Both the position numbers and the translations under genes were made by a program. Positions 19,143-26,660 of a stretch of DNA of 64,000 bases are shown piece by piece. How positions within the stretch are numbered: position 1 is the stretch's first letter; each line of letters opens with the position of its first letter. Source of the DNA: Clostridiaceae bacterium (GTDB lineage Bacteria; Bacillota_I; Bacilli_A; Erysipelotrichales; Coprobacillaceae); the NCBI GenBank assembly GCA_902363625.1, contig CABJAS010000001.1, positions 364,673 through 428,672 of the forward strand. Direction: 5' to 3'. Under the pieces are notes generated by a model, which was not told the origin of the DNA, did not search any database, and worked only from the letters and a program-made list of their open reading frames with translations.

Positions 19143-20442
19143 GAACTATGCATTAATCTACTGTGAGGGATTAAGCAATGTGAAAGAAGTCGAGGAAGAG
19201 CTGCTGCGACGCATTAACCGTCATATTAAATTTAATCCTACCCATCTGACTTCTTCTCTGCTCACCATTGAAGAAATCAAAGATACCTCTTTTGAAAAAC
19301 TGGATGATCTTGTCTACAGCGGGATGTGTCTGCTTTATTATCATCATCAATACTACAGTATCAATGTCATTAACGTACCAAAGCGTACACCCGATCAATC
19401 CATCATTGATATTACCATTACCGGACCGCGCGACAGTTTGATCGAAAATTTGGAAACAAATGTTGCCCTGATCCGTAAACGTTTAAAAAGTTCTGATTTA
19501 CACTATGAAAAGTATACTCTTGGAAAACATTCCAAAACTCAGGTCGGACTCTTATATGTTGAAGATAAATGCGATCAAAAAGTCATTGATCAAATAACTC
19601 AGCAATTAGAAAATATTACAGATGAAGATATTGTCAGTACCGGTCAATTCCGCAATCTGATGTTTAGTAAAAAGAAAAAAATGCTGTTTCCTCGCATGAC
19701 CAATACTACTCGTCCTGATTATTGTGTTTACAGCTTGCTGGCAGGTAAATTTATCTTGATCCTAGATAACTTCAACAGTGCCAATATCGGACCAGCGACT
19801 TTACCTTTATTTATTGATTTCTCAGATGATGTCAATAACCACTATCTGACAACCTTCATTACCCGTTTTCTTTACATAGCCAGCGCATTTATCGCTATTT
19901 ATTTAATGCCGTTTATTTTAGCTATCTATTCTTATCATCCACAAGAAATTCCGTTCCTCTGGCTGTCCAATTTGCTCAGCATTCAAAAAGGACTGATTAT
20001 GCCCGTCTATTTGGAGATTATTTTTGCGACTTTTCTATTTGAATTATTCCGTGTGGCCGGTACTCGTTTTCCCGCCGGAATCTCGACAACACTCCTTGTT
20101 ATCGGAAGTGTTCTCTTAGGTCAAAATATTACTTCGAGTGGATTTATCGGCTATGATATTATGTTTCTTTCTGCTCTCTCGATTATTTGTAATTACTCTA
20201 TTTCTAACAGTATATCGTTTAACAGTGTGATTACTCTGTTTAAAGGCTTTGCCTTCTGCTGTTCCTTATTTCTAGGACTGTATGGCTTTATGATCGCTTT
20301 TATAACGATTACCATTTATATTTGTCAGCTTAAATCGTTTGGCAAAGACATGTTGGATGGTCAAATCGCAATTAGCTTAAAAGCTTTTACAAATTTATTT
20401 AAATCTGCAAACTTTGATAAAAAGGTGGAGAAAACAAGATGA
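19075..20442 (+). CDS. Spore germination receptor subunit, GerAA/GerKA family
   Basis: A subunit of the germinant receptor. The ~225-residue N-terminal soluble domain is followed by the family block TTRPDYCVYSLLAGKFILIL and then by transmembrane helices. FRVAGTRFPAGIST is the equivalent of the E-x-G-x-R-x-P segment that is strongly conserved in GerA. At 455 aa it is slightly short. The start is set by AGGAGG seven bases upstream, inside the end of the B-subunit gene, which suggests coupled translation. The sequence is divergent; which germinant it recognises cannot be inferred. Confidence 0.9.
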   Translation: MEEIQILQDHYQKSADVKFKVNKNYALIYCEGLSNVKEVEEELLRRINRHIKFNPTHLTSSLLTIEEIKDTSFEKLDDLVYSGMCLLYYHHQYYSINVINVPKRTPDQSIIDITITGPRDSLIENLETNVALIRKRLKSSDLHYEKYTLGKHSKTQVGLLYVEDKCDQKVIDQITQQLENITDEDIVSTGQFRNLMFSKKKKMLFPRMTNTTRPDYCVYSLLAGKFILILDNFNSANIGPATLPLFIDFSDDVNNHYLTTFITRFLYIASAFIAIYLMPFILAIYSYHPQEIPFLWLSNLLSIQKGLIMPVYLEIIFATFLFELFRVAGTRFPAGISTTLLVIGSVLLGQNITSSGFIGYDIMFLSALSIICNYSISNSISFNSVITLFKGFAFCCSLFLGLYGFMIAFITITIYICQLKSFGKDMLDGQIAISLKAFTNLFKSANFDKKVEKTR

Positions 20443-21515
20443 AAAAGATACTCTGCTGCTTTATATTAGTATTTGGTTTATGTGGCTGTGCTGCCGATAT
20501 GAAAGATATGTATAACTTAGCTTTCCCAACATCGATGGCGCTGGATTTTAAAGATGAGCAGTTTGAAGTGACACTGCAGATCATTAATTCCAATTCACTT
20601 TCTAAACCTGAGTTAGAATCTTCAATCAATAAAGGGGAAATCTTGATTACCTCTGCACAAGGGATGTCGATTAGTGACGCTATTCAAAAGCTGGAAAATA
20701 AGCTGCGTATGGAAATTGTTTTAACCAACATTAATACCGTCTTTTTAACAGAAAAGATGACTGCCAAAGAACCGTTTGATGCCTTTTTGAATTATTTATT
20801 GATTAACCCGGAACTGCGTTTAACGACCAGTATGTTTATTAATGATGGGGATATAAAAGACATCTTTGAAGTTAAGCACAACATTACAAGCTCCCCGTAT
20901 TTTTCTTTAGTTGCCTATACTTCTCAAGACCGCATGAGTTCGTTAGAACTCCCCGATAAAGCTTTATCGATCTTAAAAAATTACTACAATAATACCGAAG
21001 TTTCCATCATTCCTAATATGGATACCGATAAAGAGTCTACCCTATTAAGTGACGGGGAAAGCGGCGAACAGCTGCGTTATGATATCAAACGATTAACTTT
21101 ATTAGACTGTCAGACATTTACAACATTTAATGTCGAAGATGTTCAGGGATTAGAATACCTAACCAATAAAGAAAGTAAAAATGCTGTAGAATTGATTAAA
21201 CAAGAAGACAGTACCATTAACTTTTTAATTGAAGGAATTAAAAAGTCAACATTCTATAAGGACGGCGTGTTTCATGTGCGTTTAGACACCATTATTTCTA
21301 TCGGTGCCAGTGAGTTGGACATGGATGAACAGGAGATCGTCAATCAGATCACTCAGCATATTGAGACATCGGTAAAAGAAACCTATGCCACCTTACTCGA
21401 CCATGGGATTGATTACCTGCGTCTTCAAAATCTCAATGAAAATCCATTAACCATTGATAAGATTTCATTTGAAGTTAATGTTTCATTACAGACGAAAACA
21501 AATTATTTGAAATAA
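20439..21515 (+). CDS. Spore germination receptor lipoprotein, GerAC family
   Basis: C subunit of the germinant receptor, a lipoprotein on the outer face of the spore inner membrane. The signal peptide ends in lipobox LCGC (Cys18). The opening of the mature protein (FPTSMALDFKDEQFEVTLQI) matches the start of GerAC domain 1, and the last ~120 residues match the Ger_C domain pattern of alternating strand and helix. It overlaps the A-subunit gene by four bases (ATGA). Together with the two genes upstream it forms a complete receptor, in B-A-C order. Confidence 0.88.
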   Translation: MKKILCCFILVFGLCGCAADMKDMYNLAFPTSMALDFKDEQFEVTLQIINSNSLSKPELESSINKGEILITSAQGMSISDAIQKLENKLRMEIVLTNINTVFLTEKMTAKEPFDAFLNYLLINPELRLTTSMFINDGDIKDIFEVKHNITSSPYFSLVAYTSQDRMSSLELPDKALSILKNYYNNTEVSIIPNMDTDKESTLLSDGESGEQLRYDIKRLTLLDCQTFTTFNVEDVQGLEYLTNKESKNAVELIKQEDSTINFLIEGIKKSTFYKDGVFHVRLDTIISIGASELDMDEQEIVNQITQHIETSVKETYATLLDHGIDYLRLQNLNENPLTIDKISFEVNVSLQTKTNYLK

Positions 21516-21519
21516 AACG

Positions 21520-21553
21520 AGGACTGCCTGTGTTTCATTGGCAGTCCTTTTAT
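21520..21553 (+). terminator. Rho-independent terminator of the ger operon
   Basis: AGGACTGCC and GGCAGTCCT form a nine-pair stem with an 11-base loop, then TTTT, four bases after the gerC-type gene stop. Confidence 0.88.
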
Positions 21554-21559
21554 GTATAG

Positions 21560-21586
21560 AAAAAGCAGACAAATGTTTATGTCTGC
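21560..21586 (-). terminator. Rho-independent terminator after rubrerythrin
   Basis: On the minus strand GCAGACA...TGTCTGC-like arms (GCAGAC and GTCTGC, extendable by one pair) are followed by five T. It lies 13 bases past the rubrerythrin stop. Confidence 0.8.
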
Positions 21587-21599
21587 GTAACGGCACTAT

Positions 21600-22193
21600 T
21601 TATTTTGTATAAGGGGCTAATTCGATTCTGATAAAATATCCTTGATCGTGATCACATACCGGACAGCGTTCCGGAACAGCAGTTCCTTCATAAATAAACC
21701 CACAGTTTAAGCACATCCACTGACATGTCACGTTAGATACATATAATTGATTACTTTCCAATAAGGTTGCAATTTCCTGAAAGCGATCTCCATGTGTTTT
21801 TTCTATGTTCGCGATGTTTTTAAAATCCTGAGCTACTTTTAAGAAGCCTTCTTGTTTTGCAATCTCAGAAAAGTTTTGATAGACATCCTGATATTCTTCA
21901 TATTCATTGTGATGCGCACTCTTTAAAAGTGAAATAACATCTTCGGAAATATCAATAGGATATCCGCCATCAATAAAAATCGTTTCACCGGAAAGCTGCT
22001 GTAAATGATTATAAAAAATTTCAGCATGTTCTTTTTCTTGATTGGCAGTAAATAAGAAAACATCTGCTATCATATGTTGTTTTTGTTTCACTGCAATTCC
22101 AGCAGCAAATGTGTAGCGATTTCTTGCCTGTGATTCACCGGCAAATGCACGCATTAAATTATCTTTTGTTTGACTTGTTTTAAAATCGACCAT
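21600..22193 (-). CDS. Rubrerythrin (diiron peroxidase with rubredoxin domain)
   Basis: Reduces hydrogen peroxide in anaerobes. Residues 1-145 form the ferritin-like four-helix domain with diiron ligands in AFAGESQARNRY, FLFTANQEKEHAE, HHNEYEEY and IANIEKTHGDRF. Residues 155-197 are a rubredoxin domain with two C-x-x-C knuckles, CLNC and CPVC, binding one iron. Length (197 aa) is usual for the full protein. The start is the ATG at 22193, seven bases after AGGAG; the frame extends upstream without an SD. It is alone between two terminators. An oxidative-stress operator is plausible but I could not see a clean one. Confidence 0.94.
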   Translation of the reverse strand: MVDFKTSQTKDNLMRAFAGESQARNRYTFAAGIAVKQKQHMIADVFLFTANQEKEHAEIFYNHLQQLSGETIFIDGGYPIDISEDVISLLKSAHHNEYEEYQDVYQNFSEIAKQEGFLKVAQDFKNIANIEKTHGDRFQEIATLLESNQLYVSNVTCQWMCLNCGFIYEGTAVPERCPVCDHDQGYFIRIELAPYTK

Positions 22194-22281
22194 AATCATT
22201 CTCCTTTGCTCATATATTATGAACAAGATAGCAAAAATTATTCTCTGCGCACCTTAAATTATGATGATTTCTCTCCGTAAA

Positions 22282-22309
22282 TAAAAATCAGGATCATCAA
22301 GACCCTGAT
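22282..22309 (-). terminator. Probable terminator after acpS
   Basis: ATCAGG and CCTGAT arms with an 11-base loop, followed by TTTTTAT on the minus strand, overlapping the acpS stop. The stem is only six pairs. Confidence 0.55.
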
Positions 22310-22632
22310 CATCCTATCACCACAAAGGCAACAGCATATTCTTTTTCATGAGAAATCGATATTTTAGCGTTTGGTGCATTGAGATATGGCTTCCCCGATT
22401 CATCATTTAAAACTTCAATCTGCTGAAAGCTGATGGGACCAATGCCGGTTCCCAAAGCTTTTGAATAGGCTTCCTTAGCAGCAAAACGCCCACCTAGAAA
22501 CTCCAGCTTTTGCTGATCCGTCTTCTTTTGATTAAACAGTTCTCTTTCATCCGGTGTTAAAATACGTTCAATAAAATGGCGATTATGAATATTTAATCGT
22601 TTTAAATCAACGATATCTACTCCGATTTCCAT
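22309..22632 (-). CDS. acpS: Holo-[acyl-carrier-protein] synthase
   Basis: Transfers 4'-phosphopantetheine from coenzyme A to a serine of acyl carrier protein, activating it for fatty acid synthesis. The two magnesium-binding signatures are present: GVDIVD at residues 4-9 and GGRFAAKEAYSKAL near residues 47-60, with Glu54. Length is 107 aa; the group I synthases are 115-125 aa, so this one is slightly short. ATG overlaps the upstream stop by one base (TAATG), so it is the last gene of the trmB-ytpP-ytpR cluster. Confidence 0.94.
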   Translation of the reverse strand: MEIGVDIVDLKRLNIHNRHFIERILTPDERELFNQKKTDQQKLEFLGGRFAAKEAYSKALGTGIGPISFQQIEVLNDESGKPYLNAPNAKISISHEKEYAVAFVVIG

Positions 22633-23297
22633 TATTCTTTCAGCTTTTTCTTTTCGTAAAGACTCATCAGTTCATCTAAAGTCATTTCATCATCGATTTC
22701 ATCAATCAATGTTTTTTCTTCTCCCTGAACAGCAGAAAAATCTAATTGGAATTCTCCCGTTCTTGCTTCAATGATTTTTAACTGATTTTCTTCTTCTTTA
22801 ATAATATTAGCTAAATTGCGTAAGTTCTCCGTTACTGAATCCGGCTTTTTATTTTCTGTTTTTTCTTTGCTTTTTTTAACGATTATTTTCTCTGTTGACA
22901 GCTCTTCATCGACTTCAACCTGCTCTTCTTGAGCCCCGTAAAAAGGTGAAATCACCGGCACTAACTGCTCTTTAAAGTTAGTTGTACGTTTTTTCTTTAT
23001 CTTCTTAACCGTCGGACGATAGCCTGATTCCGCTTCTTCTTTCTTTCCTGTCATCGGTGAAATAATCTCCGACATACTATAAAACGGAGTCACGGCTGTA
23101 TCAATCTTTGGCTTTTTAATTTTAACTTTTTCAACCGGTTTTGTTTTTTTAGCTTCTGCTTTCACTTCTTCTTGTTCTTCATTATAAATTAATGGAGAAC
23201 TGAATTTTTCCTTACGGCGCTGTTCGATGACCGGGTCAATACGTTCTTCGATTGCTTCTTCTTTTTTGAATTTTTTCATCAAATCTTTTAACGCCAT
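22632..23297 (-). CDS. Hypothetical charged, low-complexity protein with repeated [ST]-P-hydrophobic-Y motifs
   Basis: I do not recognise a family. The 221-residue protein is rich in Lys and Glu, lacks signal peptide and membrane segments, and looks mostly disordered. Short related motifs recur between charged linkers: SPLIY (34-38), TPFYSMSE (70-77), SPMTG (80-84) and SPFYG (117-121). The last ~25 residues (TLIDEIDDEMTLDELMSLYEK, quoted in parts: TLIDEIDDEM and LDELMSLYEK) look like a helical acidic tail. It lies between ytpR (one base upstream) and acpS (one-base overlap), so it is translated in the same operon. Such spaced linear motifs suggest a scaffold or partner-binding protein; that is inference. 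Confidence 0.7.
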   Translation of the reverse strand: MALKDLMKKFKKEEAIEERIDPVIEQRRKEKFSSPLIYNEEQEEVKAEAKKTKPVEKVKIKKPKIDTAVTPFYSMSEIISPMTGKKEEAESGYRPTVKKIKKKRTTNFKEQLVPVISPFYGAQEEQVEVDEELSTEKIIVKKSKEKTENKKPDSVTENLRNLANIIKEEENQLKIIEARTGEFQLDFSAVQGEEKTLIDEIDDEMTLDELMSLYEKKKLKE

Positions 23298-23298
23298 T

Positions 23299-23916
23299 CT
23301 ATTTTCCTCCCATATATTGTTTTAAAAAGGATTGTCCTACCTGATAATCATCATCCAATACCATAATTCCTCTTACTTGCGGAGCATTGGGCAACAGTAA
23401 TTCACGGGCTGAACACAGCATTCCGTTTGACTTCACCTTACGCAAAGCAGACGGCACGATCAGCAGACCGCTAGGCATCATCGTTCCCGGTGTTGCTACA
23501 ACTACTTTTTGATGAAGGGCGACATTGGGTGCACCGCATACAATCTGAGTGGTTTCTTTTCCCAAATCCACTTGGCAGATATGTAAATGATCCGAATCAG
23601 GGTGTTCTTCAATCGCAACAACTTGTCCTACGATCAAACGTTCCTGATCATCTTTTTCTACTTGAATTTCTTTAGATGGATCGATCAACTGATTAATTTT
23701 ACTGATGATCTCATCCGTGATTTCAACCTGCCCATCTTTTAAGCCAGTCATATGCTTTGAAGCCTCAAAAACATTCAGCCCAATAATCTGTCCTTTTTGA
23801 TCATAAAGATAGCAAATATCATCGATACGTTCAGCGTGATCTGTCTGCCCGTTTTGAAAACGGCAAAGCAGGATATCTCCAACCTCTGCTTTATTGTAAA
23901 ATGCATGTAATATCAT
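23299..23916 (-). CDS. ytpR: YtpR-family tRNA-binding-domain protein
   Basis: Small protein with a C-terminal EMAP/Arc1p-like OB-fold of the kind that precedes phenylalanyl-tRNA synthetase beta chains. The tRNA-binding block VGQVVAIEEHPDSDHLHICQ and QIVCGAPNV lie near residues 100-150, and KSNGMLCSARELLL closes the domain. The N-terminal ~90 residues are the YtpR-specific domain. The ATG at 23916 has AGGTG five bases upstream; the in-frame GTG at 23922 overlaps that SD. Length is 205 aa. It follows ytpP by eight bases, as in other Firmicutes. Function is not established. Confidence 0.9.
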   Translation of the reverse strand: MILHAFYNKAEVGDILLCRFQNGQTDHAERIDDICYLYDQKGQIIGLNVFEASKHMTGLKDGQVEITDEIISKINQLIDPSKEIQVEKDDQERLIVGQVVAIEEHPDSDHLHICQVDLGKETTQIVCGAPNVALHQKVVVATPGTMMPSGLLIVPSALRKVKSNGMLCSARELLLPNAPQVRGIMVLDDDYQVGQSFLKQYMGGK

Positions 23917-23924
23917 TGTCACAC

Positions 23925-24245
23925 CTACTTTACTGAATCAATAAAATTCTGAATTTCCTGTTTTGTTTTTCTTAATTTACTTACAAAACGTCCTGTTTCT
24001 ACACCCTTGTCATAAGCAACAAATGATGGAATTCCCATAATATCCAAATCTTTACATAAATCAATGAATTGATCACGGTCTATTTTATAAAATTTAAATT
24101 CAGGATTATCTGATACAATCTGTCCGATAAACGGTTTTACGAAAACACAATCCGGACACCAGCCTGCCGTAAACATAAAAATACTTTTTTCCTGTGTTGC
24201 TTTTTCAAAATCTTCTAAACTTAAAATATCAATTAAATTTTCCAT
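23925..24245 (-). CDS. ytpP: Thioredoxin-like protein (YtpP type)
   Basis: Single-domain thioredoxin fold of 106 aa. The redox motif is WCPDC (AGWCPDCVFVKPF) near residues 29-33, and the cis-proline segment is GIPSFVAYDKG. It is cytoplasmic. YtpP reduces protein disulfides or S-thiolated proteins in relatives. Start at the ATG at 24245 with AGGAG seven bases upstream; the longer frame lies inside trmB. Cotranscription with ytpR is conserved in Firmicutes. Confidence 0.85.
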   Translation of the reverse strand: MENLIDILSLEDFEKATQEKSIFMFTAGWCPDCVFVKPFIGQIVSDNPEFKFYKIDRDQFIDLCKDLDIMGIPSFVAYDKGVETGRFVSKLRKTKQEIQNFIDSVK

Positions 24246-24255
24246 TGTTTTTCTC

Positions 24256-24891
24256 CTATCTAAAGTTTGCCTGTATTTTATAAATCGGTCCAAAAGGACT
24301 GAATTTTCTTTCATATTCTGTCATGATATTGTCTTCATACCCTTCTGAGTGGTGAAGGTCTAAACAAATATCTTTAAAATCCATCGGATACTGATTCATG
24401 GATACAATCGAGAATTCAAACAAACCTCGGTTATCCGTTTTAAATTCAATATCACCATCTTCTTTTAATAATAGCTTATAGATATCTAAATAGCTTCTAT
24501 AAGTCAAACGTCGCTTGTCATGCTTCGATTTTGGCCATGGATCACTGAAATTCAAATAGATTTTCTCTATTGAATGTGCAGGAAATAAATCCGGCAGATG
24601 AGCTGCATCAAAGCACATTAACCGAAGATTGGGAATGGCTTCCCCACTGATCAGTTTTTTCAGAGCTGCCACCAGCACACTGTCGTATTTTTCAATACCA
24701 ATAAAATTGATTTGGGGATAACGCTTTGCCATTTCAATAATAAAATCGCCTTTTCCCATTCCAATTTCAATGCGCAGGGGCTGGTCATTAGTAAAAATAT
24801 TTTTTAAATCGAAAAGTTCATCTGTTTTAAGAACGATCTCTCGATGATTTTCTATCAATTCTTTCGCTTTTGGATTATTTCTTAAACGCAT
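24256..24891 (-). CDS. trmB: tRNA (guanine-N7-)-methyltransferase
   Basis: Makes m7G46 in the variable loop of tRNA using S-adenosylmethionine. The cofactor motif is IEIGMGKGDFI, followed by FIGIEKYDSVL; the substrate motif YLNFSDPWPKSKHDKRRL is diagnostic (DPWPK-H-RRL). Length (211 aa) is typical. First gene of the trmB-ytpP-ytpR-hypothetical-acpS run, with GAGGAGGAG upstream of the start and a promoter just beyond it. Confidence 0.96.
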   Translation of the reverse strand: MRLRNNPKAKELIENHREIVLKTDELFDLKNIFTNDQPLRIEIGMGKGDFIIEMAKRYPQINFIGIEKYDSVLVAALKKLISGEAIPNLRLMCFDAAHLPDLFPAHSIEKIYLNFSDPWPKSKHDKRRLTYRSYLDIYKLLLKEDGDIEFKTDNRGLFEFSIVSMNQYPMDFKDICLDLHHSEGYEDNIMTEYERKFSPFGPIYKIQANFR

Positions 24892-24917
24892 GTTCTCCTC
24901 CTCATAATTCTTTTTCC

Positions 24918-24945
24918 ATTATAGCACATATCTGCTTATAATAAA
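24918..24945 (-). promoter_or_regulatory. Promoter of the trmB operon, extended -10
   Basis: Minus strand: TTTATT, 16-base spacer, TATAAT preceded by TGC (extended -10), 27 bases upstream of trmB. The -35 is weak. Confidence 0.6.
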
Positions 24946-24955
24946 TTGCAAATTC

Positions 24956-25678
24956 TTATTTTACATCGATTTTCATAAGATTTTCCAATTCATCATTTGT
25001 CAATTCGCGATATTGCCCTTCTTCAAGCTGAGGATCTAATATTAAATGTTTCATTTTTATTCTTTTTAAATAAATAACCGTTTTACCAACAGCCTCAAAC
25101 ATCCGTTTAACCTGATGAAACTTACCTTCAAATATTTCGATTTCGACTTCGCTTTCCTCGTCATTTGCCGACAGAATTTTCAAATTAGCCGGCAGTGCCT
25201 GAAAATCACCCAAATCAAGTCCCTGTTTAAAGGCTGCAACATCCTGTTCATTAACCTTTGCATTGATTTTTGCATAATAGATTTTAGAAATATGTTTTTT
25301 CGGTGACAAGATATGATGAGCCAGCTGTCCGTCATTGGTTAAAAGCAGCAGCCCTACGGTATCGATATCCAATCGTCCAACCGGAAATAATTCATATTGC
25401 TCATACCCCGCAATCAAATCAATAACCGTAGGATGCACCTTATCCATCGTAGCACTGATATAGCCCTGCGGCTTATTCAGCATTAAATAGACAAAACGAC
25501 GATAATGAATTTCTTCATTATCTAGTAAGATCGTATCTTCTAATTCATTGACCTGATAGTCATCTTTTTTAATGATATGACCGTTAACCTGTATATGCCC
25601 TTTACGTATTAACTGTTTCACTTCTTTACGACTTCCGACTCCGCAATGAGCCAATAATTTATCTAAACGCATCTGCAT
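24956..25678 (-). CDS. rsuA: 16S rRNA pseudouridine synthase, RsuA/RluB/E/F family
   Basis: Isomerises a uridine in ribosomal RNA. An N-terminal S4 RNA-binding domain (RLDKLLAHCGVGSRKEVKQL) is followed by the catalytic motif GRLDIDTVGLLLLTNDG, with the essential aspartate in RLD. KVHP in the active-site approach and the C-terminal GKFHQVKRMFEAVG agree with the RsuA branch; B. subtilis YtzG is a likely counterpart. Length is 240 aa. The start codon overlaps the stop of the upstream lipoprotein gene (TAATG), with AAGGA inside that gene. Confidence 0.92.
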   Translation of the reverse strand: MQMRLDKLLAHCGVGSRKEVKQLIRKGHIQVNGHIIKKDDYQVNELEDTILLDNEEIHYRRFVYLMLNKPQGYISATMDKVHPTVIDLIAGYEQYELFPVGRLDIDTVGLLLLTNDGQLAHHILSPKKHISKIYYAKINAKVNEQDVAAFKQGLDLGDFQALPANLKILSANDEESEVEIEIFEGKFHQVKRMFEAVGKTVIYLKRIKMKHLILDPQLEEGQYRELTNDELENLMKIDVK

Positions 25679-26142
25679 TAAATTCCTTTGCTTAATTTTA
25701 TATATTCCTGATGAAGCTGACCCTGTGAGTCTTTAAATTCAATCAAAACACGGACTTCCACTTCTTCCTTTGTGGTTATCCCCGATAAATGAATCCCTTT
25801 ATACGTTAAGGTACTTGCCTCTGTATACGTATCTAAATTGACTGGATCATCATAGACGCCTATGCTGGGATAGTAATCTGCCTGACTGTCATCTTTACAG
25901 ACAATGCGGACATTTTCTAAACGCTCCTTAACATTGCCGATAAATAAATCATAGCGATAATGATTCTCTACTAAATTCATCACTAATGTCATATCGCAAT
26001 ACGAAGATTCATCTTGAAATTCATTTTGATCGTTAATAGCTTCAACAAACTGGTTATAATCAGCAAGTGACACTTGGGGAACTTCTTTTTTACAACCGCT
26101 AAGCATGAAGCAGCAGAGTATTAATATCCATATTTTTTTCAT
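25678..26142 (-). CDS. Predicted lipoprotein of unknown function
   Basis: Signal peptide of a lipoprotein with lipobox LSGC (Cys17), then a 137-residue mature part of beta-strand-rich, mostly polar sequence. No family recognised. The ATG at 26142 lies eight bases after AGGTGG and gives a compact signal peptide; the longer frame begins with a GTG inside that SD. It overlaps rsuA by one base and shares its operon. Confidence 0.68.
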   Translation of the reverse strand: MKKIWILILCCFMLSGCKKEVPQVSLADYNQFVEAINDQNEFQDESSYCDMTLVMNLVENHYRYDLFIGNVKERLENVRIVCKDDSQADYYPSIGVYDDPVNLDTYTEASTLTYKGIHLSGITTKEEVEVRVLIEFKDSQGQLHQEYIKLSKGI

Positions 26143-26167
26143 TATAACCACCTATATAAATTATATC

Positions 26168-26189
26168 AAAAAAAAGGGCTAAACGCCCT
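26168..26189 (-). terminator. Rho-independent terminator after the DUF1540 gene
   Basis: AGGGC and GCCCT (extendable to six pairs with TA flanks) around a five-base loop, then seven or more T on the minus strand. Confidence 0.75.
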
Positions 26190-26194
26190 ATATT

Positions 26195-26347
26195 TTATAA
26201 TTCTTTCTTTTTGAATGTCGCACATTCAGTTTGTTCACTACAATGCGCTTCCTTACAATTACAATTGTGAACTGCGATTTCTTCTGCGTCACATTTACAA
26301 TCGCTATTGTAAACACATTCTTTAGCTGTACAGTTAATTCTGTTCAT
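26195..26347 (-). CDS. Small cysteine-rich protein, DUF1540 family
   Basis: A 50-residue protein with eight cysteines in a pattern typical of DUF1540: C-x4-C-x-Y-N at the start (CTAKECVYN), then CKCDAEEI, then CNCKEAHC. The spacing suggests a small metal-binding or disulfide-linked fold. The ATG at 26347 has GGAGGTG eight bases upstream; a longer frame exists but the SD lies inside it. Cse60-like gene directly upstream. DUF1540 genes in spore formers are often developmentally regulated, though the function is unknown. Confidence 0.85.
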   Translation of the reverse strand: MNRINCTAKECVYNSDCKCDAEEIAVHNCNCKEAHCSEQTECATFKKKEL

Positions 26348-26381
26348 GTTGTTCACCTCCACACAGATTAGTTTGGGCGTT

Positions 26382-26582
26382 CTAATCTTCATTATTCATG
26401 CATTTGTAAATTAACATAGCTGAATAGGAGTAAATCGTTTCTTCTTCCTCATCACTGTCTAAAAAAGCAGTTTGGTATTCAACTGAAAGTAAATCATCAT
26501 CCTGGATTGTTTCTAAAAATTCGTTGATTTCATCTTCAAGATCTAATTCATGACAACAGTCAAACATCTTTACTTTTATCAT
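26382..26582 (-). CDS. Cse60-like sporulation protein
   Basis: A 66-residue acidic protein. The opening IKVKMFDCCHELDLEDEINE and the closing YSYSAMLIYKC match the small sigma-E-dependent Cse60 protein of Bacillus, recognised from memory of the family. The role of Cse60 is not known. I start at the ATG at 26582 (GGTG six bases upstream) instead of the longest frame. The DUF1540 gene follows 34 bases downstream. Not verified by alignment. Confidence 0.7.
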   Translation of the reverse strand: MIKVKMFDCCHELDLEDEINEFLETIQDDDLLSVEYQTAFLDSDEEEETIYSYSAMLIYKCMNNED

Positions 26583-26616
26583 TTGCATCACCGCTGGTAT
26601 CATACCAATAAAATAT

Positions 26617-26645
26617 AAAAAAATAAGTCGGATTTACGACTTATT
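26617..26645. terminator. Rho-independent terminator after the aldose epimerase gene
   Basis: AATAAGTCG and CGACTTATT form a nine-pair stem with a six-base loop; T-rich on the minus strand beyond it, and A/T on the plus side. Confidence 0.85.
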
Positions 26646-26660
26646 TTCATCATTTTTTAA

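Noticed and set aside
22194..22281. PerR-type operator upstream of rubrerythrin
   Set aside because: AT-rich symmetric segments exist but none matched the TTATAAT-ATTATAA pattern well enough.
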